Under the pieces are notes generated by a model that was not told the DNA's origin, made no database searches, and worked only from the letters and a program-made list of their open reading frames with translations. Source: Strongylocentrotus purpuratus (taxonomy: Eukaryota > Echinodermata > Echinoidea > Camarodonta > Strongylocentrotidae). From it: 64,000 nucleotides of DNA. Within the stretch, counting starts at the first letter, position 1; each line of letters opens with the position of its first letter. The DNA lies in the NCBI RefSeq assembly GCF_000002235.5, contig NW_022145594.1, positions 14,611,001-14,675,000 on the forward strand, read 5' to 3'. A program made the translations under genes and the position numbers. Positions 35,848 through 47,504 of this stretch are shown here, piece by piece.

Positions 35848-36130
35848 CATACGGGGATCGACGAATGGGGAGGGGGCACGACGGGCCCGGCCCCCTGGAC
35901 TTTATTTATTTAGTTACTGCTCACACTACCTCCCCCCCCCCCCCTCCCAATGAGCGAAAATAACGGTCTGCGCGATTTTCACATTTTCTGGGGGTAAATC
36001 CGAGAACAATTATGCTCACTACCCCCCCCCCCCCCCGCCCCCACACACTAATCGCAAGATTGGTCGGCGCGATTTTCACATTTTAGCCCCCCCCCCCCCC
36101 CCTACCGGCAAATTTTTGGATCCGCCACTG
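35848..36130. mobile_element. hAT-like MITE with poly-C interior
   Basis: The right end TTTTTGGATCCGCCACTG matches the common hAT terminus CAGTGGCGGATCCA in reverse. The left end at 35848 (CATACGGGGATCGACGAA) is a decayed match. Flanks CGTGGAAA (35840-35847) and CGTGGGAA (36131-36138) agree in 7 of 8 bases. The interior has three C homopolymers and a repeated GCGCGATTTTCACATTTT. Confidence 0.6.
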
Positions 36131-36138
36131 CGTGGGAA

Positions 36139-37000
36139 TGTGTGTATCACGGGTGGCTTACCCGCGGCCGTCGAGCTCTTCTGGTGCGGCACGCGGAGCT
36201 TTGAACAAGTAATAATAAAAAAAAAGCTCATGAATGGCAGCGATGGAATAGGGTCAAACATTTACACACAGCTATCTCTATTTCCACAATTTCTTTTCAT
36301 CATTCACAACATATTGACTTATACTTGGTTGGTACAAAACTCCTAAAATTCCCTCTCATTACATTACATTAACGACACTAACATCAACCGCTGTGTTAAT
36401 TTCAGTTTGTAAATTCCGCAAGCAGTAACGTTTGTAAATGTACAAAAATTGTGAATCGACAAATATGTTTGAAAAGCTCAACTTGTCTTGAAACTTACAA
36501 CTCTTTTTCCGCCGTTGAACTTTCTCGTGAATCTAAATCGTAAACTGGATAGTCCCTTTTCCTTTACACCGTGTTAAATGAGATATACAGTGTACAACTA
36601 ATACAGTTAGGATATTCTTTCTTCTGTGCCTTGATTTTGTTTGAAATAACAACCAACATAGCATCGACTTCGAGACCTGCAAAGAAAAGGAAAGTTTTTG
36701 ATTAAGGCAGAAACTTTAAATCAGATTAGTCTCTGAGGGTATTTCTTCATAGAAGAGAAAGGTAAACGACTTTGCCTCATTTGTCACCAGGGCACCAGAG
36801 AGTGAATGTAATGAAGGTTAATAACATAGCAAGACACTAAGCTGCATCTAGCAAATTTTGGAGAGTTTCCGGGTGAGGCTAAAAAACAAAGACTTTACAA
36901 ATTACAGTGACCAGTCTGACTTGCTGAAACTTGTCCATCACATGCAGCCCAGAAATCACACTAACAGAAGTAAGCCTATTTTTTTTATTCCACTGATTGT
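36139..37000. other. Unassigned stretch
   Basis: A short GC-rich patch at 36139-36210 next to the MITE, otherwise AT-rich with no recognisable gene. Confidence 0.35.
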
Positions 37001-37030
37001 GTTGTTTGCGTGTTTGTTTTTGCAAAATTG

Positions 37031-37165
37031 CAGGTGTGTACGTGTAGTGCATGAGTGCGTGTGTGGGGGGTGGGGTGGGGGGGGGGGAGAGACTACCTAC
37101 GGCCCGCCAAGTTATGCCAATCGTTAGCCGTGGCCCACGAGCTTTAAAAGGTTGGACACCCCTTT
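37031..37165. mobile_element. Possible hAT-like MITE remnant
   Basis: Left CAGGTGTGTACG and right AAAGGTTGGACACCCCTT resemble degenerate inverted ends of the CAGGGGTGTCCAACC type, enclosing a GC-rich stretch with GTTAGCCGTGGCCCACGAGC. No target duplication could be confirmed. Confidence 0.35.
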
Positions 37166-37182
37166 TCGTAGTATTCAGATAA

Positions 37183-38507
37183 TTATATAGAATTCTGGCC
37201 GTACTTAACCATTTGTATTATTTGCATAATTATTTAAAATGCTTTATAAGCCGTTACATTTCAATAAGCTTTAGTTTGATCAGAATCTACATAATAATAG
37301 GGAAAGGTTAAACAAGCTTTTCCAATGTTCAACATGAGGCTGGCTCCAAAAATAGCAAATAGCGTATAAAAGAGAACATGTGGGGCACATGCCCCGGTGG
37401 CACTTTTAGGGGGGCTAACAAGGTTTAAAAGGAAAAAAAGTGAGGGGGGGGGGGGTAATAGGAATTGATTGTTCCCTCAGGAACTTGTAATAAGACGCCT
37501 CTATATAGGATATATAGGTTTCTGATGTGTTTCATAATGAAACGTGTGAGAATGAAAATGTAATATTCGTTGCTTTGTTCCCTTTAAGTTTATTCAGATT
37601 TCAGGAAAATAATGCACCCCGAATAAAGTATAGACAAAAATTTAGAAAATAAAAACAATTTGGTAGTTTTATATATAGAGAGTATGTATATAGATATTGT
37701 AGGATATTTTCAAAGTGCCCACTAGTAATCTTGTCAGTATTAATCATGTAATGTTTTAATTTTATTCATTTTCAATTTTTATTTTGGCTCCCCATGAATG
37801 AACTTAAAATTGCGTTGAGATGGCGCTCTGTAAGGATATGACAGGTTTTGGAGTCGTGACTCGTCCCATGTCGACAATGTAGGACCCCTTCATCTGTACC
37901 TATTTAATTCTTAATCGTTATTCATTCAAGTATGTGTCGATTAACGGCAAACAAGACCTTCGAGGAAAAGGGTATCTACAAACTGATTTTTGTTTCTATT
38001 CTTAACGGCTCATACCATGTGCATAAATTAGATACTTGATGTCACCCATTACGACAGAGAAAATAGCGCCATCTATAGTTGACAAGAAGACTGCATGATA
38101 CGGTTCTCAGCTGCCATATTTTAGTGTCCATGCAAACCATGAAACTTTGTATTTTTTGTTTGATAAAGTTAAATGCAAAAGCATGGTCGACTTTATAACA
38201 ATTGAAAATAATTTCCTTATTGGTAGTACACAGGAGATTACATAGAATTTTGATCATAACTAACTATTTTAATTATTTGCATAATTATTCCAAATGCTGA
38301 AGCCGTAAAATTGCAATAAGCTTAAGTTTGATCAGAATCTATGATGGGGAAAGGTTACAAAAGCTTTTCCAATGTTCAACATCAGGCTGGTTCCAAGAAT
38401 ATCAAGTATAGCGTATACAGGGGCGCATGCACATATGCCCCGGGTGGCACTTGTAGGGGGCGCTAAAAGTTGAAATAGGAAAAGAGTGAGGTAGGGGGGG
38501 GGGGGTA
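37183..38507. repeat. Paired ~270-base repeat (37183-37455 and 38243-38507)
   Basis: The two segments share long blocks: AGTTTGATCAGAATCTA, GGGAAAGGTTA, AAGCTTTTCCAATGTTCAAC, TAGCGTATA, CCGG(G)TGGCACTT and a closing G run. About 780 bases separate them. An element of unknown type present twice in the same orientation. Confidence 0.8.
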
Positions 38508-38509
38508 GG

Positions 38510-40283
38510 AAGATAGGTGTCAAATTCCGTCCATCAATAAATTCTCAATTATATTTTGAACTGATTTTGGACAACAAATAAGACACGAATCGTCATAAAT
38601 CGCTCATAAACTATATCCATTAGTTCACCAGATTTTCTTTCTGATGTTGAGTCCCTAAAGAGTACGCAATTATTTTACAACAAAAATAACCAAAATGACC
38701 AAATAAAGTGTGACTAATAAGTCAATAATAAGTAATGTCAGTCTATTCAATGTTCCCCATCATAAATTCTGAATTTTTGTTAATGGGGGTAAATTTTAAA
38801 CACCCTTTTCAGCATAAGGGCACATTTTTGTTGGTACATACAATAGTACAATCAAATCTTCTTTGCTGATAGTACAAGTTGGAAATAAATAAATACCGTT
38901 ACCAAAAGTGACTCTAATGGAAAGGTTTGGCCTAAAAGTTACAAAAGTGACCATGAGTATGGTCAATAAGATGTGCTCACCAAACATCAGGATTACTGCC
39001 CCTTAACTTATTTTGGTTGTTGTTGTTGTTGTTGGGTTTGTTGGCGCTATCCATCGACTTCGATGATTTCCGCCAGGCTGTGTGTGAGGGCGTCTTGCTC
39101 TCACTTTTGCTGTCTACGTTTCTGTGATTTTGATACTTGCCAAGTGTGTGAGATAAAGATTTATCTTGGCCTCTGTTTTGGTCTAGGCTCGAAGGGGGTA
39201 GCCCCCACCCCAGAGTTAGAAAAATACGATGCGCATACATTCAACCATTCTTAAAACCATTACCTCATGCCAATACTGAACGAAAGTACAATGACAAAGA
39301 TTTTTCTTTGTGTTGCGGTGAAACTGTTGTTACATTACTTCTTTAAACCAAAACCAAAATATTTGCTAATTAGATTTTAAAAACATATCTTTTCCTCTCA
39401 CCATCAAAATGCATTGTATTGCATTGTTATATATTTGATTTATAATTACATTTGCATGTAAGGAATGCAACGCCAATTCATGAATATGTTAATGATAAAC
39501 AATTTTTTTATTAAAATGGAAAAGTGCTTTACTATCGAATGCTATGTAAACGCTCTCTAATTTCTCGTAGAGGAGCAAGGGGACACATTGTTATATGCAC
39601 CTAAGTCAAGAAAGTAAGTAAGTCAGTTATAAGGGCTTTAAAGTGAAAACTATCAGATAGGTCTAGTATTCCATTAGCCATACATCTGTCTGGCCCCGAG
39701 GGACATCACAGGGGTGTCAATATTGCCAAAGTGAATGTTCCAAACCAAATCTTAGTAATTTGTTTACCCGCGTATAATCCTACATGTATGAGTTTAACAA
39801 TTTGTTTGCTCCAACAGTGGTTGGATTAGCATTTTGACTCGCAAACCCAGCTCGTTATATAAAAGAAACCCGACTTCATACGAGCTATATGCAAACCCAG
39901 TTATGGCGTTGCCTGGGGCATTGATATTTAAACATATCTATTCGTCTGAGGGAAAAATGTTATGAACGCCCGAACTTCTTATACTAGTGCTTTCAATACT
40001 TTCCAACAAGGGGAATGGAGCTTTATAACCCTGAAAGTTTAGTTTATTGATCTGAAGGGGATCGGCGTGGAGAATTAACTTCCCATTTTCATTTCTGAAT
40101 TATATTTGCCCCTACATAAATATCTCTGGCCTTCTTTTGGACCACAAAGGAGGGGGTCTTAGACCAAATGGGACCGTGACCGTACAGCTGACCATTCATT
40201 GCACTGGTTATAATACCAAAACGTTTTTTAACTTCGAAGATAATGATTGATAAGAATGAGTACCCTACCCCACCCCAATGTGC
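38510..40283. other. Unassigned stretch
   Basis: A (TTG)n run at 39013-39033 precedes a less AT-rich block (39040-39210) that I do not recognise. No supported gene. Confidence 0.35.
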
Positions 40284-40454
40284 CAGGCACGTAACCACGG
40301 GGGGGGGGGGGAGGGGAGATCGGTTTAACTTTTTTAGACCCCTCCCCAAGACGTCGATCAATTACATGTATGTGCCCTCCCCAAAAAAAAAAAAAAAAAA
40401 CAAAAAAAAAAAAAAAAAAACAAAAAAAAACATCAAACTCTTGCTATGGCCCTG
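40284..40454. mobile_element. 171-bp hAT-like MITE with 8-bp target duplication
   Basis: Starts CAGGCACGTAACCACGG and ends CTTGCTATGGCCCTG, imperfect inverted ends. Flanks CAATGTGC (40276-40283) and CAATGTGG (40455-40462) agree in 7 of 8 bases. The interior has G and A homopolymers. Confidence 0.68.
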
Positions 40455-41320
40455 CAATGTGGACGAAACATTCGAATTAAGAACTCCCAAATATGTGTCT
40501 TTAGAATGTGAGCTAGATATTTACAGATAATATATGAATATATTGCTTACCATGGAAATGGGTGTGGGATGAATGTTAGAGATTAGACTCACCAGGGGTG
40601 TGGTATCATGCACAAACTTTTTGTGTTAGCTGTTAAAAAAAAAAAAAAAGACTGCATTTATGTAAATTAAAAGTGGCATAGTTATCAGTACAAACAAGTC
40701 CCTAACATTCGAGCTTACCTACAAGATTAAATATTATTCAGTTTGAAAAAAAATAAGAAAACAAATTACCTCTTCGGATTTTTGAATAAGTTTGTCAAAT
40801 GCTGGGATAAAATGTAAATCAAACTTTTGAGTTGACGTGGTGACAATCCTTCATTTTCCCCCATCTTTCGTCTCTCTCTCTCTCTCTTTCTCTTTTTCTC
40901 TCTCTTTTGTACAAGGGGTTTCCACTGACAACACCTGTCATTTTTTGGAGAGAACACAAATACACATATCCTAAGGAAACATTCAGGGGCAGATTGCCCG
41001 TTGAGAGTTTGGGGAAATTCTTCCGACGAGCCGCTCTTGATTTTTTGCCCGATCAAGTTCCAGTCGATTTGAGGTCTAAATGTTACTTTATTAACCCATT
41101 TTATATATTGAGTGGGCTGGTCGTACCAAAACTGTCAAGACCTTTATTCTAAACTGATGTGAACCAAAATACTTTGTTTAGCTGTTTAAGGGGTTAGGCT
41201 CGACTAGCACATGTGCTATTATCTGGCCCCTTTTACCAACCAATAGTTTCTCTTTTTGTATATGTAAAATCATGGTTTGAAATGTATGTATTGCTTTCGG
41301 TAAATAAATCAAATCTAAAA
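40455..41320. other. Unassigned stretch
   Basis: Contains an A run near 40634 and a (TC)n tract at 40869-40912. No gene recognised. Confidence 0.35.
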
Positions 41321-42100
41321 TCAAAAGCATGTGTTTCCGACTCTAATCTCTTGAATATCCTGGTTATTACTGTTTCTATTAAGTGCATTGTTAATTAGCT
41401 TCCAAGTGTTTTTGATGTCATTCCTATGCAATTCAAATTGTTTTTTAGCGGTACCCGTTGATGTCCTTTTTCTTATGTTAATTAAGAACTGATTTGATAA
41501 TATAAACACCTGTCAGTGACTTTGCAGGGAGGTCTAATCCCCTCCATTTCAAACTAGTGCAGAGGGGCTTTAACATTGCAAGTGAGTACATTTTTCTTTT
41601 TTCTAGGTAGGTAGAGAATTCCAGAGTACAGGAGCGGAGAATGAAAGACTCAGTTGCCATATGCCTGTTTGTTAGTAGGCGTAACAGAAAGAATATATTG
41701 TGAGCAAGTTCTAAACGAGATCTGATATGTAGTGTGGAGGTAATTGTGAGCTTTAAAAGATCAATGACTATCTTAAAATGTACACGTTTTGCAACTGGTA
41801 ACAAATAGAGATTATTTAAACAATATAAGTGAAATTGGGTCTTTAGAGCGAGTGCCTGTTATGAGCCTTGCTGCTGTATTCTGGAATGTCTGAACACGAT
41901 GCAATTGCTTTTAGGGTAGACCATAGAAGAACGCATTACAATTATCAATACTGATGTGATTAAGGATTGAAATAGATTTACGATTAAGTTAATGCCATAT
42001 CAATCCAATTGTGCAAATGGCCGTGACAGCTGATTGACAGGTCTTCATGATGTGATCTGACATTGACAGATGCCTGTCCATGATAACAACTTCAGAAACC
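41321..42100 (-). mobile_element. Rearranged LINE fragments, minus strand
   Basis: Minus-strand frames include a C-terminal reverse-transcriptase style stretch (NCNAFFYGLP, AARLITGTRSKDPISL, then LLPVAKRVHFKIVIDLLKL). Downstream, at 41509-41321, is a linker-type stretch (FELHRNDIKNTWKLINNALN) that normally lies before the RT core. The order is reversed, so at least two fragments or a rearrangement are present. Multiple stops. Confidence 0.55.
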
Positions 42101-42179
42101 GTTTGAAATTTAGGTGTAATATGTGACAAACATTTATTACTGACTGACCAAGTAAGTATTTAAAGATTTCCCGTGCAGC

Positions 42180-42860
42180 CTCCTTTTCCTTAAAAAAGAG
42201 GACAAATTAGGTGAGAAACTAACAGAACTACTAGTTCATAGCCTCGTAATGTGTCATGTCGATTGCAATGCTCTTCTCTACAATCTACCTGAAAATCAAC
42301 TGAACCGAATCGAAGGAATAAAAAATTATGCCCCACGGCTTGTTAAGAGATCTCGTTCAATTAAACATATCTCTCCTATTCTAACACTGTTTACCTTTCC
42401 GTGCTAGAATTGAGTTCAAGATCTTTGTTTTAACCTTTAAGTGCCTCGAAGGATTTGTTTTTTTTTCTTATTTGACTGAATGTTTTACCCAATATGTACC
42501 AAACAGAACCCTCAGATCTTGCCAAAGGTCTCTCCTCACCAAATAAATACAAATAAATACTAAATTCTACGGCTCTGACTCTTGTCAGGTTGCATCGGTC
42601 GAACTTTGGAATAAACTAAGGGAAAATGAAGAAGAAAAAAGTGTGGTACTGATGACAAATATAAGACGCGTCTTAAAACATTTCTTTTCACAAATATTTC
42701 CGAAGTTAACGAGAGAAAGTATGTTGAGCATACCTCACTCTTCTATGTTACTCCTTTATGTCCCACCTTTCCTTCCAACTCTTTCTTACAGCACATAGAG
42801 AAATATTGCGATATGCGCGATATAAATACGGTATATTATTATTATTATTAACACCAAGGT
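42180..42860 (+). mobile_element. 3' end of a CR1/L2-type LINE, plus strand
   Basis: A broken frame gives VMCHVDCNALLYNLPENQLN, APRLVKRSRSIKHISPIL and a KTRLKTFLF stretch. The 3' end is ATATGCGCGATATAAATACGG with an (ATT)n tail at 42835-42850. Several frame changes; a dead, 5'-truncated copy. Confidence 0.75.
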
Positions 42861-42888
42861 TTCGGGCTTTTTGGTCTGCAGGGATGTT

Positions 42889-44075
42889 AACTCCACACTC
42901 TAAGAAAAAAGGGTGCAAAATAGGGTGCAAAATAAGAGTTTGCACCCTTTACATAAAAATGAACCCTATTGAAGGAAAAGGGGTTCAAAAAAGGGTGCAA
43001 TATAAGATTTTGCACCCTTCCCACAAAAATGAACCCTAACAACCCAAAAAGGTGCAAAATAAATGTTTGCATATCGCATGCATATTCATGATTACTTTCC
43101 ACGTGTTCACATAAAAAATACATTTATCATATGATTTGTTAAGCAAATTATCACAATGTACATCAATTACGTGATTTTTATTTTCCTTCGGCAATCATTA
43201 ACCAATAGATTATTTTGTCTGATCATGTTACAATTACATTCACGTTTTAGCAATATAATTGATTATATGATTACTAACCAAGAAACATCATGCATGTCAG
43301 GCGCGGATCCACGGGCCTAATTCTTCCGGCCCGGCTATGGCAACCCCTTTGTGTAAAAACTGTGTTTATCAATGATAAACTCAGTTTATCAACTGATGAA
43401 CTGAGTTTTTCTGATAAACTGAGTTTATCAACTGATAAACTCTGTTTATCTGATAAACTCTGTTTATCTGTTGATAAACTGAGTTTATCATTGATAAACT
43501 CAGTTTATCAGAAAAACGCAGTTCATCAGTTGATAAACTGAGTTTTTTTTTATAAACTGTGTTTATCTGTTGATAAACTGAGTTTATCTGAGAAAAACAG
43601 AGTTTATTTGAGAAAAACAGAGTTTATCTAGTTTTTACACAAAGGGCTTGCCATAGCCGGGCCGGAAGAATTAGGCCCGTGGATCCGCGCCTGATGCATG
43701 TTTAATATGTATATGTGTACGAGCAAATGTCACGAGTATTCCTCGATGATGGGTGCAGGATTGCACCTTTTAAAGCGTGCAGGATTGAACCCCTTAAGGT
43801 GCTGCTATTGCATCGGTTTGCACCCCTAAAGGAGCAGGATTGAACCATTAAGGGTACTAACTGTCTCCTAAAAGGTGCATTCTGGCACCCTCCTAAAGGG
43901 TGCAGGATTGAACCCCTTAAGGTGCTGCTATTGCATCGGTTTGCACCACTTAAGGTGCAGGATTGAACCATAAAGGGTACTAACATTTCCCCCAAAAGGT
44001 TCAATCTGGCACCCTTTTGAAGGGTGCAGGATTGCACCTTTAAAAAGGGTGCAGGATTTAACCCCTTAATTTAAA
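42889..44075. repeat. GGGTGCA/GGTTCAA repeat-rich element split by a hAT foldback
   Basis: 42889-43065 holds spaced AGGGTGCAAAATA, TTTGCACCCTT and AAAAATGAACCCTA units. 43742-44070 holds GGGTGCAGGATTGAACCCC, GGTGCTGCTATTGCATCGGT and GGTACTAAC units in two to three tandem copies of about 130 bases. The 396-bp foldback element at 43298-43693 sits between. The left edge (CTCCACACTCTAAGAAAAAA) resembles a non-autonomous transposon terminus, but I cannot assign a class. Confidence 0.6.
43298..43693. mobile_element. 396-bp foldback hAT-like element with 8-bp target duplication
   Basis: Terminal inverted repeats of over 60 bases: CAGGCGCGGATCCACGGGCC at the left, reverse complement at the right, continuing through TTCTTCCGGCCCGGCTATGG to CTTTGTGTAAAAACT. 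Flanked by ATGCATGT at 43290-43297 and 43694-43701. The interior is an array of TGATAAACTGAGTTTATCA-like palindromes. No coding capacity. Confidence 0.9.
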
Positions 44076-45221
44076 CCCTGAATCCTTACGAAAATCTGAC
44101 GGTCGCACGGAAAAGGGGAGATACGGGCCCCGTAGACTAATCATAGGCCAAATGTAATCCAGGCATTACTGACGGAAAATAAAGTAACAACGGGTTGGGA
44201 ATCGATGCTGTTGTAAATTGGAAATTAAAATCATTGAAGAACTAAGGAGGAGTGAAGAAGACGTGAGGGAGGGATGTACTTGTTTTACGCGGTGTATATC
44301 ATGAAATTAAGTTTACAGAGCATTGTATAGAACGTAATTTTTTTTGCTACAATAACATGTTCTCCATTTCGTATTCAGTGTATGTTGCAAACAAAATAAG
44401 TTGTACTAAACCTAAAAATCGTTTGAAGTGTTTTGTGATCAAAGACATATTTGTACGTAGTTTTTTTCTTTCTCGGAACTCATATGCATTTATATTTCTT
44501 TACTTGCATTCACAAATTTGGGTCAATGATATCTCGAATATTATTGTATTGATATTGTCAGAAGAATCCACTCTTTTCTTTTCCCTTAACTTCAGAATAA
44601 TTAAAATTCTTATTATTCTAAAACAAAAATCATTATTTCCATTGCCTTTGCAATACTTTACATTTTTCCCGAAACACTTCATTAATTTAAATGGCAGACG
44701 TTACTGACAACGATCTAAGGAACTTATGTCTGTTCAAATAAAATGAACCGTTACTCTGATGCCACGCTCTAAGTCGAGCATTGACTGTAACACTAAAAGA
44801 TGTAGATAGAAATAAAATGATAGGGTGTTGAAAAACATATCTAATACATTGGATACACACTTATTTTGAATGTCTTTTTAGTTCTTGCTTTTTCCCCTTA
44901 TATTTCTGTTCACTATCTTGATAACAAATAGCATATGTATTCTACGTACCTAAAATAGGGGATGGGAACTTCAGGACGCTGAACACAAAATGCAAAATAG
45001 CAAACATAATCCCACTTTTTTATGCTTTAAAAGGATTTATTTTTAAATATATAACTACTGTAATATTACATCATAAAAGCTCAATATTAATTAGAATATC
45101 TTTCAGAAAGGAAGCATGGTGAAGATATTCTGTAATCTTCGATCATGTTTATGTCTTTGAGTTCGAGAGCGCCACCTCTACAAAAAATCTGCGCACTGTA
45201 CAACAATACTATAGAAACATA
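44076..45221. other. Unassigned AT-rich stretch
   Basis: No conserved frame, element end or RNA gene recognised. Confidence 0.35.
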
Positions 45222-45335
45222 GGTAAGAGGACACTTTTTTTTTTTTTTTTTGGTCTCGAAATTTGGAAATTTGACATTTTGCTCCGTTGGGGGGGGGGGG
45301 TAAGGTCACCTTTTTTAGGTCGGCCATGGGAATAA

Positions 45336-45380
<45 letters not shown>

Positions 45381-45508
45381 ATCCAAAAGGGGGGGGGGGG
45401 GGGGGTTTACACAAAAAATTCCAAAGGGGGGGGGGGGGTGGTTTTAGGTTTTTTTAGGGGGTTACACACAAAAAAATTCCAAAGGGGGGGGGGGGGGTTT
45501 AACCCCCC

Positions 45509-45565
<57 letters not shown>

Positions 45566-45579
45566 TGCGTACGCGCCTG
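45222..45579. mobile_element. Second copy of the 9153-type hAT-like MITE, left end missing
   Basis: Shares GACACTTTTTT, TTTGGTCTCGAA, GTAAGGTCACC and GGGTTTAACCCCCCAA with 9153-9481 and ends CCTGCGTACGCGCCTG. The left CAGGGGCG end is absent. The interior is swollen by homopolymers, including a C run of about 55 bases at 45511-45565. Confidence 0.7.
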
Positions 45580-46326
45580 AATATATGAATGCTTGTATTA
45601 ACTTTGCTAACAAAACATGTTCACGACGTCATAATCAAGGCCAAAGTACTTAACCTGAGATTGGTAACCAAAGTTTGAAAAAAAACTACAATGAAGTTAT
45701 CAAGCATGACAGAAAAACGACCAAGAGGTAGATTGTTTAAACAGCATTTTCGCGCCCCAAGTAATTCATGATGGAAATCCCCATACAAATTTGTTTCAAG
45801 TAGCTCAGCGACTGATCAAGTTTGTTCTAATAATTAAATTGATGATTATTCTTTAAAAAAAACAATACACAATTTTACTTATCTCATCTTCAGAGTGCGA
45901 ATTTGAAGAGTTACAGTAAAAGAACTTCCCTATGATTTAGCAGGCCATTGATATTTATAATTTGTATTCGAATTGGAACTTTGAAGTGCTTATTATCGCT
46001 CTTTAGCATAATATGGGCTCAGAGAATTAAAAAATATCCTGATGAAAGCTATATGCTTGGGCAGAACGCAAAACACAGTAATCAATAAACCATTTAAAGA
46101 CGCTTGTCCTAGCAGGACCTAGAGAAAAACATGAAAGGGAGCAATGCTGTCTAGTTTGATAAATGTTTTCATTTTAAGCTCCTGCGCCCCCTACACAAGC
46201 GACTTTGTTGAGAAAAGAAAATGTGCTTTGATAATTTTTTTAATGAGTATACATGTACCAAAACGAAGAAATTAAACTCGCAGCATTATTTTAGGCTTTT
46301 ATTTTGGGGATGTATTTGGATTTTAG

Positions 46327-46626
46327 GCGTTACCCATGTGGAAACAATCGCTGGTGAGGACGTGGACTTGAAATGCATCGGGATCGAAACAACCGACCGA
46401 ATACTGGTGATAAGTTGGAGACAAAGTAATGGCATTATATTTTTTAACTGCGACCGATTTAAACCCTGTGATGAAATTACTTCAATCCACACACTTGGAA
46501 GAAACGACACGTTCATCAGCACGGTGACAATTCGGAACATTTCGTTGGTTCATGAAGATGAATATGATGTCACGATGCTTTCTCTAAGGGACAAGGAGAC
46601 TTATAAAATCAACCTGACAGTAAATG
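46327..46626 (+). pseudogene. Copy D V-like Ig exon (open frame)
   Basis: 300-nt phase 1-1 exon with intact frame. The canonical F-strand Cys is Val (EDEYDV) and the G-strand Cys of the other copies is Tyr. The intact V exon could still be used if spliced to another copy, but the rest of this gene is dead. Confidence 0.7.
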
Positions 46627-46975
46627 GTAATTAGCAGTACAGTTTTCAATTGATGATTTCGACATTAACAAATACAGCAATTATTTCACTTTTGCTAAAC
46701 TCTTTGTGTTCTTTCTAAAGACGATTTTTTTTTTTAGAGCAATTAACCAAATGGTATGAAGGGTTTAAGTAATACCGATGAGAACTTCAAGGCACTATTC
46801 GTGCTATTTATGAGAACAAACAATTCAAAAATCCCAGACTCTACAAAAAAGGAGCGATGCATGATATTGTGTATAAACCATTATACTACAACTTGGCTTG
46901 TATAAATGGAATGGGTCCCATAAAGGAGTTATGAATTAAATTTATGTCATGTATGCATCAGAATGAAGAGAGTGA

Positions 46976-47156
46976 TTGGCCCGAATTCACAAAACAAGGT
47001 TTGAGCTCTGACCAAGGTTTGAGCTCAAACCTCCTTTTGTTTCGCCAAACCTCCTTATGTTCTTTACAAACCAGGTTTGTAAAAAACGCGTAAAACGCGT
47101 CATATGACGTACGAAAACCAATGTTTGTCGACAAACCTCCTTTGTGAATTCGGTCA
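46976..47156. mobile_element. Palindromic MITE, copy 2
   Basis: Second member of the family at 28070-28235: shares TTGGCCCGAATTCACAAA, TTTCGCCAAACCTCCTT, TTTACAAACCAGGTTTGTAA and GCGTCATATGACGTACGAAA. Its left arm carries a local AAGGTTTGAGCTC duplication. It lies in the V-C2 intron of copy D. Confidence 0.75.
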
Positions 47157-47504
47157 TTAAGTTACATTTTTTCACCTATTATGTATTGGTGTTCTAAAAA
47201 AGTTGTTCTTTAAGTTAAACAAAAAGTCGCTTTAAACCAATCGCATCTTTAAATGATGACGCTCAACTAATTGCTGGAGTTTCCCTTCTTTTAAATTAAT
47301 TTTAAGTTCCACCAAAGGGATTGATCCTAGTCACAAAATCCTACGATACCATTCTACAGGATCAAAGATCACTCAGGGTTGCAGAAGAGGAAAACCAGAC
47401 ATTAGTCTGTAAAACAAATACATCGGTAAAACCAGCCGTCAATTTGGAGTGGGTGATTCCAAACGACTTAAATGTTTTTGTTGTTTCTCAAAAAATATGT
47501 AATG

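Noticed and set aside
43702-44037. 111-residue minus-strand frame with repeated CNSSTLRGSILH units
   Set aside because: It repeats because the DNA is tandemly repeated; no homology or splice context supports a protein.
45178-45653. Gly-, Pro- and Lys-rich frames
   Set aside because: Translations of long C/G and A/T homopolymers inside a MITE.
46221-46330. Frame extending the copy D V exon upstream with a hydrophobic FRLLFWGCIWILG stretch, looking like a signal peptide
   Set aside because: The stretch is the T-rich tract before the splice acceptor at 46326, and homologous V exons start at the equivalent acceptor.
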